Assembly (NCBI GenBank): GCA_023424995.1
Contig: JAFADH010000355.1
Span: 1 to 27,536, forward strand
Direction: 5' to 3'
DNA: 27,536 bases
From: Bacillota bacterium
Lineage (GTDB): Bacteria; Bacillota; Clostridia; Lachnospirales; Lachnospiraceae
This document shows positions 7,669 to 15,737 of this stretch, piece after piece (positions within the stretch are counted from its first letter, which is position 1; each line of letters begins with the position of its first letter). The notes beneath the pieces are model-generated. The model was given only the letters and a program-made list of their open reading frames with translations, ran no database searches and had not been told where the DNA came from. Both the position numbers and the translations under genes were made by a program.

Positions 7669-8238
7669 ATGCTCAATTTTAAGGAACTGTTTGTAGCATC
7701 GTATAAGGAACTTAAGAATCTAAGGAGCCTTACGTTAGCTGCTATGCTTGGTGCTGTCTCAATTGTCCTGGGAATGTTGGCGGTTTTTCCCACACCCAGT
7801 GTCAAGGTTACATTTGCTTTCCTGCCGAATGAATTTGTATATTATTTATTTGGACCTGTGCTGGGAGCGGCATACGGAGCAATACTGGATATCCTCACTT
7901 ATATTGTTAAGCCAATGGGTGCATTTTTCCCCGGCCTTACATTGAGTGCTGTTCTTACGGGGGTGTTATACGGTATTTTCCTGTATAAAAGGCCCCTGAG
8001 TATAAGAAGGATATTTGTTGTTAATGTAATAAGCACCGTTTTTATCAGTATTCTGTTGAATACCTATTGGATGAGCGTGCTGCGCGGAACAAGCTTTATG
8101 GTGGAGCTTCCGTTCAGGGCAATAAAAGCAATTGTTATGCTGCCGATAGAAACCATAATGCTGTATGTGTTGGTTAAGGGAGTCGAAGCTACAGGTATAT
8201 TGAAGGGATTTCATAACAGAAGTCAGAAGGTATCATAA
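7669..8238 (+). CDS. folT: Folate-specific ECF transporter S component
   Basis: A 189-residue membrane protein with about five or six hydrophobic segments. It shows the substrate-specific (S) component pattern, including the N-terminal LRSLTLAAMLGAVSIVLGML helix that contacts the shared EcfT subunit. S components of this size bind one vitamin and rely on EcfA/EcfT encoded elsewhere. The folate assignment rests mainly on the THF riboswitch just upstream and on the FolT-like sequence. The AAAGGAGG ribosome binding site is strong. A perfect hairpin terminator follows, so this is a single-gene unit. Confidence 0.9.
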   Translation: MLNFKELFVASYKELKNLRSLTLAAMLGAVSIVLGMLAVFPTPSVKVTFAFLPNEFVYYLFGPVLGAAYGAILDILTYIVKPMGAFFPGLTLSAVLTGVLYGIFLYKRPLSIRRIFVVNVISTVFISILLNTYWMSVLRGTSFMVELPFRAIKAIVMLPIETIMLYVLVKGVEATGILKGFHNRSQKVS

Positions 8239-8250
8239 ATTTGAAAGCCA

Positions 8251-8293
8251 AACCCACTGAATTAGTTAGCTCCAATTCAGTGGGTTTATTTAT
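8251..8293 (+). terminator. Intrinsic terminator of folT
   Basis: Perfect 13-bp arms AACCCACTGAATT (8251-8263) and AATTCAGTGGGTT (8274-8286) are followed by TATTTATTA. They lie 12 bases after the folT stop. Confidence 0.85.
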
Positions 8294-8308
8294 TATGAGC
8301 TAATTTCC

Positions 8309-8337
8309 TTGACAAAACATATGAAAAACCATAAATT
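8309..8337 (+). promoter_or_regulatory. Predicted sigma-A promoter of the phosphofructokinase gene
   Basis: TTGACA (8309-8314), a 17-base spacer and TAAATT (8332-8337), 36 bases before the ATG. Confidence 0.55.
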
Positions 8338-8373
8338 AGAATTACGATTACACACATTTTCAGGAGGTACAAA

Positions 8374-9594
8374 ATGAATAACTTGTTAATAGCACAGTCC
8401 GGAGGACCCACGGCTGCGATTAATGCAACTCTGGCCGGAGTATTGCAGGGTGTAAGGGCAAGCGGTAAAATTGACGGAGTGTACGGTGCGAAGAATGGGA
8501 TCGAAGGTGCAATCAAGGGACAGCTGATTGATCTGAATGAGATCATTAAGGATACAAAAGCCATGGATACGCTCACCTACACTCCGTCCTCTGCACTTGG
8601 TACCTGCAGATATAAGATGAAGGACTGGCGCAGGGATGAGGAGCCCTATAAGAAGATCGTCGATACGTTCTATAAGAATGATATCAAATATTTTATATAC
8701 ATCGGCGGCAATGATTCCATGGATACTGTGGATAAGCTGGCAGAGTACTGCAGGCTGAACAATCATGATTTTATTATCATGGGTGCTCCCAAGACCGTAG
8801 ACAACGATCTTAACTTAACCGATCACAGCCCCGGCTTCGGTTCTGCTGCCAAATATATCGCAACAACTATCTCCGAGCTGGCAGCGGATATCGGTGCATT
8901 CGATATTCCGGCAGTAACCATCGTAGAGATTATGGGGCGCAATGCAGGCTGGCTTACTGCCGCAGCTGCGCTTTCCCGTGTCAACGGCGGCGCGGGTGCG
9001 GACCTGATCTATCTCTGCGAAGTACCGTTGGATAACGATAAATTCATCCGGGATGTGAAAGAGAAGCTGGCTCGGAAATCAGGTATCCTGGTAGCAGTCA
9101 GTGAAGGTGTGAAGGACAGCAGCGGAGTCTATGTCTCCGAGCATACCTCCAGCGGAGCCGTGGATAACTTCGGTCATAAGTACATTGCCGGTGCGGCACG
9201 CGCTTTGGAACAACTGATTCGGGAGGAGATAGGCTGCAAGGTCCGTTCCGTTGAGTTGAACCTCATGCAAAGATCGGCAGCCCATATAGCCAGTGAGACG
9301 GATATTTTAGAGTCCTTAATGCTGGGACAGAAGGCCCTGACCTGTGCTCTTAATGGTGAGACAGGCCGGATGTCGGCCATTAAGCGATTAAGTGATGCCC
9401 CCTACCGTGTTGAATTTATCTCTGTTCCGGTGAATGAAGTAGCAAACCATGAGAAGGTGGTACCCCTTGACTGGATCACCCCGGACGGTCATGATGTTAC
9501 TCCGGAACTGCTTGCATATATGAAACCGTTAATTCAAGGGGAGACCAATGTGAAATTCGAGAACGGAATCCCGGTACAGATAAAACTGTATTAG
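8374..9594 (+). CDS. pfp: Pyrophosphate-dependent 6-phosphofructokinase
   Basis: A 406-residue phosphofructokinase. It moves a phosphate onto fructose 6-phosphate to give fructose 1,6-bisphosphate in glycolysis. The phosphate donor can be read from two sites. The GGNDS motif (residues 111-115) has Asp where ATP enzymes have Gly. PKTVDND (139-145) has Lys where ATP enzymes have Gly. Both are marks of the pyrophosphate-using type, which is reversible. MGRNAGW, a substrate-binding motif, is also present. The length fits the PPi group and exceeds the usual ~320 of bacterial ATP enzymes. AGGAGGT precedes the ATG. It is a single gene with its own promoter. Confidence 0.9.
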   Translation: MNNLLIAQSGGPTAAINATLAGVLQGVRASGKIDGVYGAKNGIEGAIKGQLIDLNEIIKDTKAMDTLTYTPSSALGTCRYKMKDWRRDEEPYKKIVDTFYKNDIKYFIYIGGNDSMDTVDKLAEYCRLNNHDFIIMGAPKTVDNDLNLTDHSPGFGSAAKYIATTISELAADIGAFDIPAVTIVEIMGRNAGWLTAAAALSRVNGGAGADLIYLCEVPLDNDKFIRDVKEKLARKSGILVAVSEGVKDSSGVYVSEHTSSGAVDNFGHKYIAGAARALEQLIREEIGCKVRSVELNLMQRSAAHIASETDILESLMLGQKALTCALNGETGRMSAIKRLSDAPYRVEFISVPVNEVANHEKVVPLDWITPDGHDVTPELLAYMKPLIQGETNVKFENGIPVQIKLY

Positions 9595-9640
9595 TTTCTG
9601 GTTCCGGTATGATTTAAGTTCCAAAGACAGATATGCTTAG

Positions 9641-9667
9641 AAGCGCTAATTGCTTATATTAGTGCTT
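9641..9667 (+). terminator. Possible terminator hairpin of pfp
   Basis: The arms AAGCGCTAAT (9641-9650) and ATTAGTGCTT (9658-9667) pair with one G-U. They lie about 47 bases after the pfp stop. No T run follows, so function as a terminator is uncertain. Confidence 0.4.
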
Positions 9668-9694
9668 CAAACTAAGCGCTATTTAATAAAGCTT

Positions 9695-9851
9695 GTATCT
9701 GCTGAAAACAGGTATCTGCTGAAAACAGGTATCTACTGAAAAACAGGTATCTACTGAAAAACAGGTATCTGCTGAAAAACAGGTATCTACTGAAAAATAG
9801 GTATCTACTAAAAACAGGTATCTACTAAAAACAGGTATCTACTTGGAGATA
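9695..9851 (+). repeat. Nine-copy 17/18-bp direct repeat
   Basis: The unit GTATCTRCTGAAAAACAG begins at 9695, 9712, 9729, 9747, 9765, 9783, 9801, 9818 and 9835, the last copy being partial. Copies differ at a G/A position after GTATCT, in the length of the A run and in the CTG/CTA triplet. The array is non-coding and sits between pfp and msrA. Its function is unknown. Slippage within the A run explains the 17/18-bp spacing. Confidence 0.9.
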
Positions 9852-9883
9852 AGCATCTATTCAAATAAGCTTAACTGATAGAA

Positions 9884-9907
9884 ATGGGCTGCCGTAAGGC
9901 AGCCCAT
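9884..9907. repeat. 24-bp hairpin, copy 1 of 2
   Basis: A perfect 10-bp stem (ATGGGCTGCC/GGCAGCCCAT) with a GTAA loop. The same 24 bases recur at 10704-10727 in the same orientation. No T run follows on either strand, so it is not a standard terminator. Confidence 0.85.
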
Positions 9908-9915
9908 CAGACTGT

Positions 9916-9941
9916 TGACAAACCAATTTCTCGGTTTGTCA
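9916..9941. other. Short inverted repeat
   Basis: TGACAAACC (9916-9924) and GGTTTGTCA (9933-9941) form a perfect 9-bp stem with an 8-base loop. Its role is unknown. It lies between the repeated hairpin and the msrA terminator. Confidence 0.6.
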
Positions 9942-9971
9942 GTATACAATAATCGAATATTTATGCAAAAC

Positions 9972-9999
9972 AAAAGCACGAAAAAATAACCGTGCTTTT
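9972..9999 (-). terminator. Intrinsic terminator of msrA
   Basis: The arms AAAAGCACG (9972-9980) and CGTGCTTTT (9991-9999) form a perfect 9-bp stem. On the minus strand it runs into TTTTGTTTTGC. It lies 60 bases past the msrA stop codon. Confidence 0.8.
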
Positions 10000-10059
10000 A
10001 TAAATTAATATTATTAAAATTGGAATTTGTTTACTTCACATTATGTTCATAATAGCGGG

Positions 10060-10533
10060 TTATAAATATTTGTGTAACAACTCTTTAGGGATATGACAAT
10101 AGTCATTAGGGCACCTATCTAATCTATCTTGATGCTCATCTGCACTTTTAACGTAATTCATAAGTGGAAGGACTTCCACTACAATTTTGTCCCTATCTGC
10201 TCTTTCTGTTATATAATTCCGGGCATCTTCCAAATGTCGAGGCACTTTACTATATACGCCTGTACGGTATTTTTTCCCCACATCCTTACCTTGTTTATTC
10301 ACACTGTAAGGATCTATAATCTCAAAAAAATAATCCATCAGTTGAGAAACAGTTACAATTTCAGGATCAAATTCTGTTTTTACGCATTCAGTATAACCAT
10401 CATACTCGCCTTCGAGAGTATTTGAATAACCATTTGCTCGTCCTGCTTGAGTATTAATAACGCCTTTTAGTGTTTTGATAAATGCTTGTACACCCCAAAG
10501 ACAGCCACCTGCAAAATATATTGTTTCAACCAT
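10060..10533 (-). CDS. msrA: Peptide-methionine (S)-S-oxide reductase
   Basis: A protein of about 157 residues. MsrA repairs oxidised methionine (the S form of the sulfoxide) in proteins, with electrons from thioredoxin. The active-site motif is GGCLWG with catalytic Cys11, where most members have GGCFWG. Other family blocks are GRANGYSN, YDGYTECVKTEFDP and DQHQDRLD-like text near the C-terminus (ADEHQDRLDR). A longer reading from GTG at 10542 is possible, but AGGTG then lies within it at ideal distance from the ATG at 10533, so I prefer the ATG. The gene is more AT-rich than its neighbours, especially at third codon positions, which suggests later acquisition. Confidence 0.9.
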   Translation of the reverse strand: MVETIYFAGGCLWGVQAFIKTLKGVINTQAGRANGYSNTLEGEYDGYTECVKTEFDPEIVTVSQLMDYFFEIIDPYSVNKQGKDVGKKYRTGVYSKVPRHLEDARNYITERADRDKIVVEVLPLMNYVKSADEHQDRLDRCPNDYCHIPKELLHKYL

Positions 10534-10703
10534 AGTATTCACCTGTATTCTTTCGTCAAATATAAATAATCAGTGGTTAATTCACCACGGACTAATTCTG
10601 ATTTACTAATTATATCAAACTATCGGTCCAAAATATAGTAGTGCATATTTAATGGTTCAATATGCACTACTATAAGATGAAAACTGACTTTGTCTACACT
10701 CTG

Positions 10704-10727
10704 ATGGGCTGCCGTAAGGCAGCCCAT
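10704..10727. repeat. 24-bp hairpin, copy 2 of 2
   Basis: Identical to the hairpin at 9884-9907, with the same 10-bp arms and GTAA loop. It lies between the msrA upstream region and the end of the leftward SleB-like gene. It could weakly terminate that gene, although no T run follows. Confidence 0.85.
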
Positions 10728-10785
10728 TCAGTATGTTGTTATCTGATTCAGTTATAAATAGATATCTAATATGTTCCCCGTTATC

Positions 10786-12177
10786 CTACCAGAATAGATG
10801 GTCCTGTATGACCACGCTGCTGGAATAGCTGGTATAACCTTTCTTGGATGCGGCTTTTACCGTATGGAAATACATGCGTTTTCCTATATTATTCATACCT
10901 TCCAGAGCATCCTTTGCCGCTTTGATCGACATCTTCTGGGATTTTGAACTGTAGTTGGCATAGTTGTTCAGCTGTTTTTCAAGAGAACCGCTTTTTGCTA
11001 CGGAGAACTGTCCGGACTGATATATGACAGCCTTGATCGTATCCGGATACTTGGAGGATTTCATGCGGTTTAATACCACGTTCGCAACAGCCAGTTTACC
11101 CTCATAACTTTGTGTTCCGGATTCCGCATGCACCAGGCAGGCGAGAAGCTTTAAGTCCTCTGTTGTATAGCTGTATCCGTTGCCCTGGATAACCTGGGTT
11201 TCCTTCTTGGCGCGTTCTTCCGCCTGTATCTGAAGGAGCTTTTGTTCCTCTTCTTTGGAGACGGCGTGTTTAAAGTCCGCTTCCTGCTCCGCAAATTCTG
11301 CCATTACATAACCTTGGATATTTTCATCCTCAATATCAATGAGGAGCCATTCCCCGTCCACAGCCTTCACCGGATACTTTTCATTCTGATAGATCACCGT
11401 AAGCTTTTTTGACTCTGTTGACTTTTCCGCCCTGACATTCAGGCCATCCACATCAACGATGATATATAATGTACTGTAATTTGCTATTAATTCCTCATCA
11501 GGAAGGCCGGTCTTGACATATTCAGCTTTGACATAACCTGTTACCGTACCGGATTCCACATAATACCATTCACCCTCGGTATTTAATATTCTGCAGGCAG
11601 AATCGCGGTAAAGCTTGCCCAGGACATCCCCGTTCGTGGAAGGTTCCTTGCGAATGTTCACATAATCCTTCGCAACGGATATGCCGATATCGGCATATTT
11701 CGGCTGTACCGCAGGGGCTGTCGGGGTTACTTCCGGGGTTTCATCGGAAGCTGAAGGTGTGGAAGCATCCGTTCCGGGTTCTTCTGTCTCTGTTTCACTG
11801 TCGGATTCAATAAGTGTATCATCCCCAGCCGATAATTCTTCGGATCCGGAATCACCGGATACCTCCTCTGATGCATCGGCATCTTTGCTTGGATCATTGT
11901 CTTGATTTAAAGCTTCTTCACCCAGATTTGCTTCTGTCTCTTCTACCGGCAGGACGGGCTCCGTAGCAGGAGCCTGGAACTGGTCAATGGAGAAGGACTG
12001 TATCGGCTTTCCTATGGTGTCGGGCATGGAATCACCGGCATCCGCTGCTGTGTCACCGGAAGATATCTCGCTATCCTTGGCCGAACCGAAGGGTAACTGT
12101 ATATGGAATATTGATGTCAGGCAAAATACGGTCGTAATTACAAGCATGGATAGTAAGGCTAGTTTGGCTTTTTTCAT
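10786..12177 (-). CDS. Secreted cell-wall hydrolase (SleB-type) with two SH3b domains
   Basis: A 463-residue exported protein. Residues 1-30 form a signal peptide or membrane anchor. Residues about 34-160 are an acidic Ser/Thr/Asp/Glu/Pro-rich linker. Two bacterial SH3 domains follow (about 161-224 and 237-297), typical of wall binding. After a charged helix (about 303-326), residues about 336-463 form a Hydrolase_2 domain like SleB/CwlJ, with LVHAESG holding the likely catalytic Glu352. SleB-type enzymes are lytic transglycosylases that open spore cortex or wall peptidoglycan. The SH3 domains suggest a role in the vegetative wall or in sporulation rather than proof of a germination role. AGGAG precedes the ATG. 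Confidence 0.85.
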   Translation of the reverse strand: MKKAKLALLSMLVITTVFCLTSIFHIQLPFGSAKDSEISSGDTAADAGDSMPDTIGKPIQSFSIDQFQAPATEPVLPVEETEANLGEEALNQDNDPSKDADASEEVSGDSGSEELSAGDDTLIESDSETETEEPGTDASTPSASDETPEVTPTAPAVQPKYADIGISVAKDYVNIRKEPSTNGDVLGKLYRDSACRILNTEGEWYYVESGTVTGYVKAEYVKTGLPDEELIANYSTLYIIVDVDGLNVRAEKSTESKKLTVIYQNEKYPVKAVDGEWLLIDIEDENIQGYVMAEFAEQEADFKHAVSKEEEQKLLQIQAEERAKKETQVIQGNGYSYTTEDLKLLACLVHAESGTQSYEGKLAVANVVLNRMKSSKYPDTIKAVIYQSGQFSVAKSGSLEKQLNNYANYSSKSQKMSIKAAKDALEGMNNIGKRMYFHTVKAASKKGYTSYSSSVVIQDHLFW

Positions 12178-12231
12178 TCCTTATCTCCTTCTAACTGCTT
12201 AGTTTCTTGAACTAATCTGCTCACCCTGGAT

Positions 12232-12270
12232 ATTATAGCTTATAAAAACAGTAAAATCAACTATTTTACT
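12232..12270 (-). promoter_or_regulatory. Predicted promoter of the SleB-like gene with overlapping dyad
   Basis: On the minus strand TTGATT (12260-12255), a 17-base spacer and TATAAT (12237-12232). A perfect dyad, AGTAAAAT (12250-12257) and ATTTTACT (12263-12270) with a 5-base spacer, covers the -35 box and may be an operator. The rest of the gap up to 12466 is AT-rich and shows no gene. Confidence 0.6.
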
Positions 12271-12466
12271 CCATAGCTGGAATATGATGGTTCATAATAA
12301 CATAATAAGTAAAAGATATGAAAAATATACCTGTTATTTGTAATTATTAAGAAAATGATTCATAATTATTACAAATATGATACAAACATTATAAAAACAA
12401 ATGTAATTACAGTATGTCTCTGCAAGACCGATTACTTTGTATTCCTGCCAAAGCCTGTACATAATA

Positions 12467-12501
12467 ACGGCTGTCCCTTCCTTCTGCTAAGGGACAGCCG
12501 T
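12467..12501. terminator. Hairpin terminator downstream of the acyltransferase gene
   Basis: Perfect 13-bp arms ACGGCTGTCCCTT (12467-12479) and AAGGGACAGCCGT (12489-12501). They lie just after the leftward gene that ends at 12529. Flanking T richness is modest on both strands. Confidence 0.7.
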
Positions 12502-12528
12502 ATCTATTTGTCTGGCATATGATTTATA

Positions 12529-13245
12529 TTATGAATTCCTTGCATTATCCTGAATCGCCTGTCTTATTCTCTCAGCTACGAGCTCAGCGATCTCCAGGGA
12601 CTTCATATCCTTATATTCCTCGTAATATAAAGGTTCCAGATAATGAATCTGGACGGTAAGCTTCTTAATGGAATTTGTATCAAAAGCCTGATACGAATCA
12701 ATCAGAGCAACCGGAACGATGGGACATCTGGCATTCATGGCACTTTTAAAGGAACCGCCTTTGAATTCCAGCAGCTCATTCCCCTTGCGCGATCTGGTGC
12801 CCTCCGCGAATAACAGGAAGTTCTCGCCTTCCTTGACACGCCTCGTCATATTCATGATTACCTTCATGGATTGGCGGGTATCCTCACGGTCGATTACCTC
12901 AGCCTGCAGGAGCTGGATAATCTGCTTCAGCAGGATGGTATCCTTGACCTCTTTCTTCATAACGGTTACAAAGGGCCGTTCATGGGTCTCCAGAAAGGCC
13001 AGTGCATCAAAGAGTCCCTGATGATTGGGGAACATGATATAACCGGTCTCCTTCGGCAGATTCTCAAGCCCGTGACAATCAATCACAACCCTTCCCCTGC
13101 GGTTAACTATGGGGACAAGTTTATGAAGATATGCGTAGCGGGTCGCCGCATCATATCGATCGATATTACATAATTGAAAGATCCTGAAAAAATAAAATGG
13201 AAGAAAAATAAGGCTGCGGACAACCATCAATGCGATTCGTTTCAT
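12529..13245 (-). CDS. plsC: 1-acyl-sn-glycerol-3-phosphate acyltransferase
   Basis: A 238-residue PlsC-family membrane-associated enzyme. It adds the second fatty acyl chain to lysophosphatidic acid, giving phosphatidic acid in phospholipid synthesis. A hydrophobic N-terminus (residues 5-25) is followed by the acyltransferase block: NHQGLFD with the HX4D pair His75/Asp80, FAEGTRSRKG (EGTR at 148-151) and a CPIVPVAL block after that. The length is normal. It follows rpoD on the same strand after an 84-base gap and could be read from the rpoD transcript. Related acyltransferases act on other lysolipids, so substrate choice is inferred. Confidence 0.88.
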   Translation of the reverse strand: MKRIALMVVRSLIFLPFYFFRIFQLCNIDRYDAATRYAYLHKLVPIVNRRGRVVIDCHGLENLPKETGYIMFPNHQGLFDALAFLETHERPFVTVMKKEVKDTILLKQIIQLLQAEVIDREDTRQSMKVIMNMTRRVKEGENFLLFAEGTRSRKGNELLEFKGGSFKSAMNARCPIVPVALIDSYQAFDTNSIKKLTVQIHYLEPLYYEEYKDMKSLEIAELVAERIRQAIQDNARNS

Positions 13246-13329
13246 ATATCAAGTCCTTCCCGGATTAATACAGTCTTCTTATATAGATCCTTCTTTCTGT
13301 CAGGGTAAGCTTTAAGTTCACATATCTTA

Positions 13330-14454
13330 TTATATAAGATCATATCCCTTCAGCAGCTTCGCACGGCTGGGATGTCTTAATTTACGCAGGGCCTTTGCCT
13401 CAATCTGGCGGATGCGTTCCCTGGTAACATTGAATTCCTTCCCCACTTCCTCCAGGGTACGGCTTCTGCCGTCATTTAAGCCGAAGCGAAGGATTAACAC
13501 CCTTTGCTCTCTGTCGGTCAAGGTATCAAGAAGCCTGGTGATCTGATCCTTTAAGATGGAATAGGTCGCCGCTTCCTCAGGTCCCATGACGGATTCGTCA
13601 CGGATAAAATCACCCAGATGACTGTCGTCTTCTTCTCCGATGGGAGTATCCAGGGATACGGGATCAGCGGATACCTTTAAGATCTCCCGGACCTTTTCAA
13701 TGGGCAGCTTCAAAGCATCGGCCAGCTCCTGGTCCGAAGGCTCCCTCCCAAGCTCCTGCAGAAGATTCCTGGATACACGGTAAGTCTTATTGATTACCTC
13801 TGACATATGTACCGGAATGCGGATGGTTCTTGACTGATCGGCGATCGATCTGGTAATTGCCTGCCGTATCCACCAGGTAGCATAGGTACTGAATTTATAA
13901 CCCTTGGTATAATCGAATTTCTCAACCGCCTTAATCAGACCCAGATTGCCTTCCTGAATCAGATCAAGAAAGGACAGGCCTCTGCCCACATAGCGCTTGG
14001 CAATACTGACAACCAGTCTTAAGTTGGATTCAGCGAGCATTTGCTTCGCGGAATCATCACCCTCGATTATCTTCTTCGCAAGCTCCACTTCATCGGTCAT
14101 GGTCAGCAAGGGGTAGTTGCCGATTTCCTTCAGATAAAGATGCACCGGATCATCTGACAGGGTGTAGGAGGTCTGGGTCAAGGCTTCTACCTCGGACTGG
14201 GCGTCCTCGGCTTCATCATCAAGTTCCAATAGAATCTCATCGCCCGGCTCTTCTTCGTCACCGGGACTTAATACTACAATATTATAGGCCTCCAGCCGTT
14301 CATATATTTTATCGATCTGAGTATTGTCTAGGTTTAATTCACTGATTAAAGTATTAACTTTTTCCGCATCGATAATACCCTTCTGCCGATTGGCAAACGC
14401 AATTAATTCCCGGAACTTGTCCTCTAATACATCATGATTTGTTTGATCATTCAT
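13330..14454 (-). CDS. rpoD: Primary RNA polymerase sigma factor RpoD (SigA)
   Basis: A 374-residue housekeeping sigma factor. Regions visible in order are an acidic region 1.1, region 1.2 (DPVHLYLKEIGNYPLL), region 2 with NLRLVVSIAKRYVGRGL and TYATWWIRQAITR for -10 recognition and melting, region 3, and region 4.2 (TLEEVGKEFNVTRERIRQIE) for -35 binding. I start it at ATG 14454 (MNDQTN), because GGAGG sits about 10 bases upstream. The in-frame reading continues further upstream, but that part is a hydrophobic stretch without homology. dnaG, the usual upstream partner, is absent here; a WYL regulator takes its place. Confidence 0.95.
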   Translation of the reverse strand: MNDQTNHDVLEDKFRELIAFANRQKGIIDAEKVNTLISELNLDNTQIDKIYERLEAYNIVVLSPGDEEEPGDEILLELDDEAEDAQSEVEALTQTSYTLSDDPVHLYLKEIGNYPLLTMTDEVELAKKIIEGDDSAKQMLAESNLRLVVSIAKRYVGRGLSFLDLIQEGNLGLIKAVEKFDYTKGYKFSTYATWWIRQAITRSIADQSRTIRIPVHMSEVINKTYRVSRNLLQELGREPSDQELADALKLPIEKVREILKVSADPVSLDTPIGEEDDSHLGDFIRDESVMGPEEAATYSILKDQITRLLDTLTDREQRVLILRFGLNDGRSRTLEEVGKEFNVTRERIRQIEAKALRKLRHPSRAKLLKGYDLI

Positions 14455-14503
14455 TGTCGGTTCCTCCATCCTAGACTGGTGCTTAAAAATAGCACTGACT
14501 ATT

Positions 14504-14509
14504 ATTATA
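14504..14509 (-). promoter_or_regulatory. Possible -10 box of rpoD
   Basis: TATAAT on the minus strand lies about 50 bases before the rpoD start. No good -35 box was found at the right distance. Confidence 0.35.
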
Positions 14510-14610
14510 ACATATAAGAACGGATAAGGGAACATAAAATGTTGCATCCGGTACATTTTCCAATGTAGAATCCCTGGTAATAATGTCATATTTGGGTATT
14601 TCGGACCAGA

Positions 14611-15591
14611 TCAGTGATATATCTCCAGACATTTTCCGAATTCCTGCCTTATCATGTCCTTTAGAGCGGCAGGATTTAAAACCCTTGCACCGGAACCGAA
14701 CTGCATAATCCACCGGACCAGTTCCTCACTAACGGCTGTATTGCGTATGAAGGTGATGCCGTTCTGTGTCTCCACGATCTCATCAGCCAATTCAGCCTCA
14801 TATTCCCTCACATACTTTGCCGTCTGCCCTTCGAAGGCTATGATAACCTGTTCCACCACACTTCCCGACAGATGGATGAATTTATTGCGGACCCGTTGAA
14901 GGTAATATTCCTCAGGTACGGTAAAGGCATCCTCCAAAAGCGTGATCGCTTTAATTCTTGAGACGCGGAAATCCCGGACGCTGCCGCGCAGTTCACAGTA
15001 TCCCACCACATTCAGGGCGCCGTCATTAATCAGCAGCTCATAGGGGCGGATAATCCGGATGGTATCCTCGTCTGCATCGAAGCTGCGATAGATGATACGG
15101 ACCTTCTGCTTGCTGCGGATCGCAGCCTGGAGGCGGTCTTCAATCTCCGGATTGACCTCATCGCTGATATAATCATTGGTATTGATGGTTACCAGTCCCG
15201 TAAAGTGCTTTATGAACTCCCGGTTTAAATTCGTGGTATTATCCAGCAGCTTATGTATTAATTCCTGGGCCTGCCTGCCCATGGTCATATACTGGTACGG
15301 CTTTAACAGCTCCAGAAGGAAAGCCAGGGAGACCAGCTCGGGTGAAGTAAAGGTGATATCGCGAAGGCGGAATTTATCAGCGGTATAATATGTCTTTCCG
15401 TTTCGCACCTCCTCCGATATAAAACATATGCCGGATAAGCTGTCAATATCCCTGCCGATGGTCTTCTTATCCACGATTACATCCCATTTTTCCAGGGAAG
15501 CATGAATGTCGCTTATGGTATATCCGCGTTTGTTCTCTGAAAGCAGCAGCAGTATGAATATCTGCCGTTCCGTCTGTGCCATATCCTTCAT
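14611..15591 (-). CDS. WYL-domain transcriptional regulator
   Basis: A 326-residue regulator of the YafY/PafBC type. Residues about 1-65 form a winged helix-turn-helix (RQIFILLLLSENKRGYTISD, then KKTIGRDIDSL). The middle part (about 145-225) is the WYL sensor domain, with RIIYRSFDADEDTIRIIRPY and the LNVVGYCELR block. The rest is a WCX-like C-terminus. WYL proteins are thought to sense small ligands or single-stranded nucleic acid; the target here is unknown. AAGGAGG lies 8 bases before the ATG. It is followed by rpoD on the same strand after about 156 bases. Confidence 0.85.
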   Translation of the reverse strand: MKDMAQTERQIFILLLLSENKRGYTISDIHASLEKWDVIVDKKTIGRDIDSLSGICFISEEVRNGKTYYTADKFRLRDITFTSPELVSLAFLLELLKPYQYMTMGRQAQELIHKLLDNTTNLNREFIKHFTGLVTINTNDYISDEVNPEIEDRLQAAIRSKQKVRIIYRSFDADEDTIRIIRPYELLINDGALNVVGYCELRGSVRDFRVSRIKAITLLEDAFTVPEEYYLQRVRNKFIHLSGSVVEQVIIAFEGQTAKYVREYEAELADEIVETQNGITFIRNTAVSEELVRWIMQFGSGARVLNPAALKDMIRQEFGKCLEIYH

Positions 15592-15671
15592 ATAGTATCC
15601 TCCTTACCCCTGCCATATCGTTAACAAGACATAATACCTTATATGGAATACTTTATATCCTACACTAACAT

Positions 15672-15706
15672 AAAATGACCTGACTATCAAGCAGTCCGGT
15701 CATTTT
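15672..15706 (-). terminator. Terminator of rbsD
   Basis: Fourteen-base arms (15672-15685 and 15693-15706) pair with a single T/G mismatch. They end in TTTT on the minus strand and lie 31 bases after the rbsD stop codon. Confidence 0.7.
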
Positions 15707-15737
15707 TACAGAGACGATGCAGCCCATGTACTTACAC

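Noticed and set aside
9695..9851. CRISPR array or replication iterons as explanation of the 17/18-bp repeats
   Set aside because: There are no spacers between copies, no cas genes, and no replication protein gene nearby.
14455..14589. A longer rpoD reading from 14589
   Set aside because: The extra N-terminus is hydrophobic and unlike any sigma factor, it would cover the likely promoter, and GGAGG points to ATG 14454.
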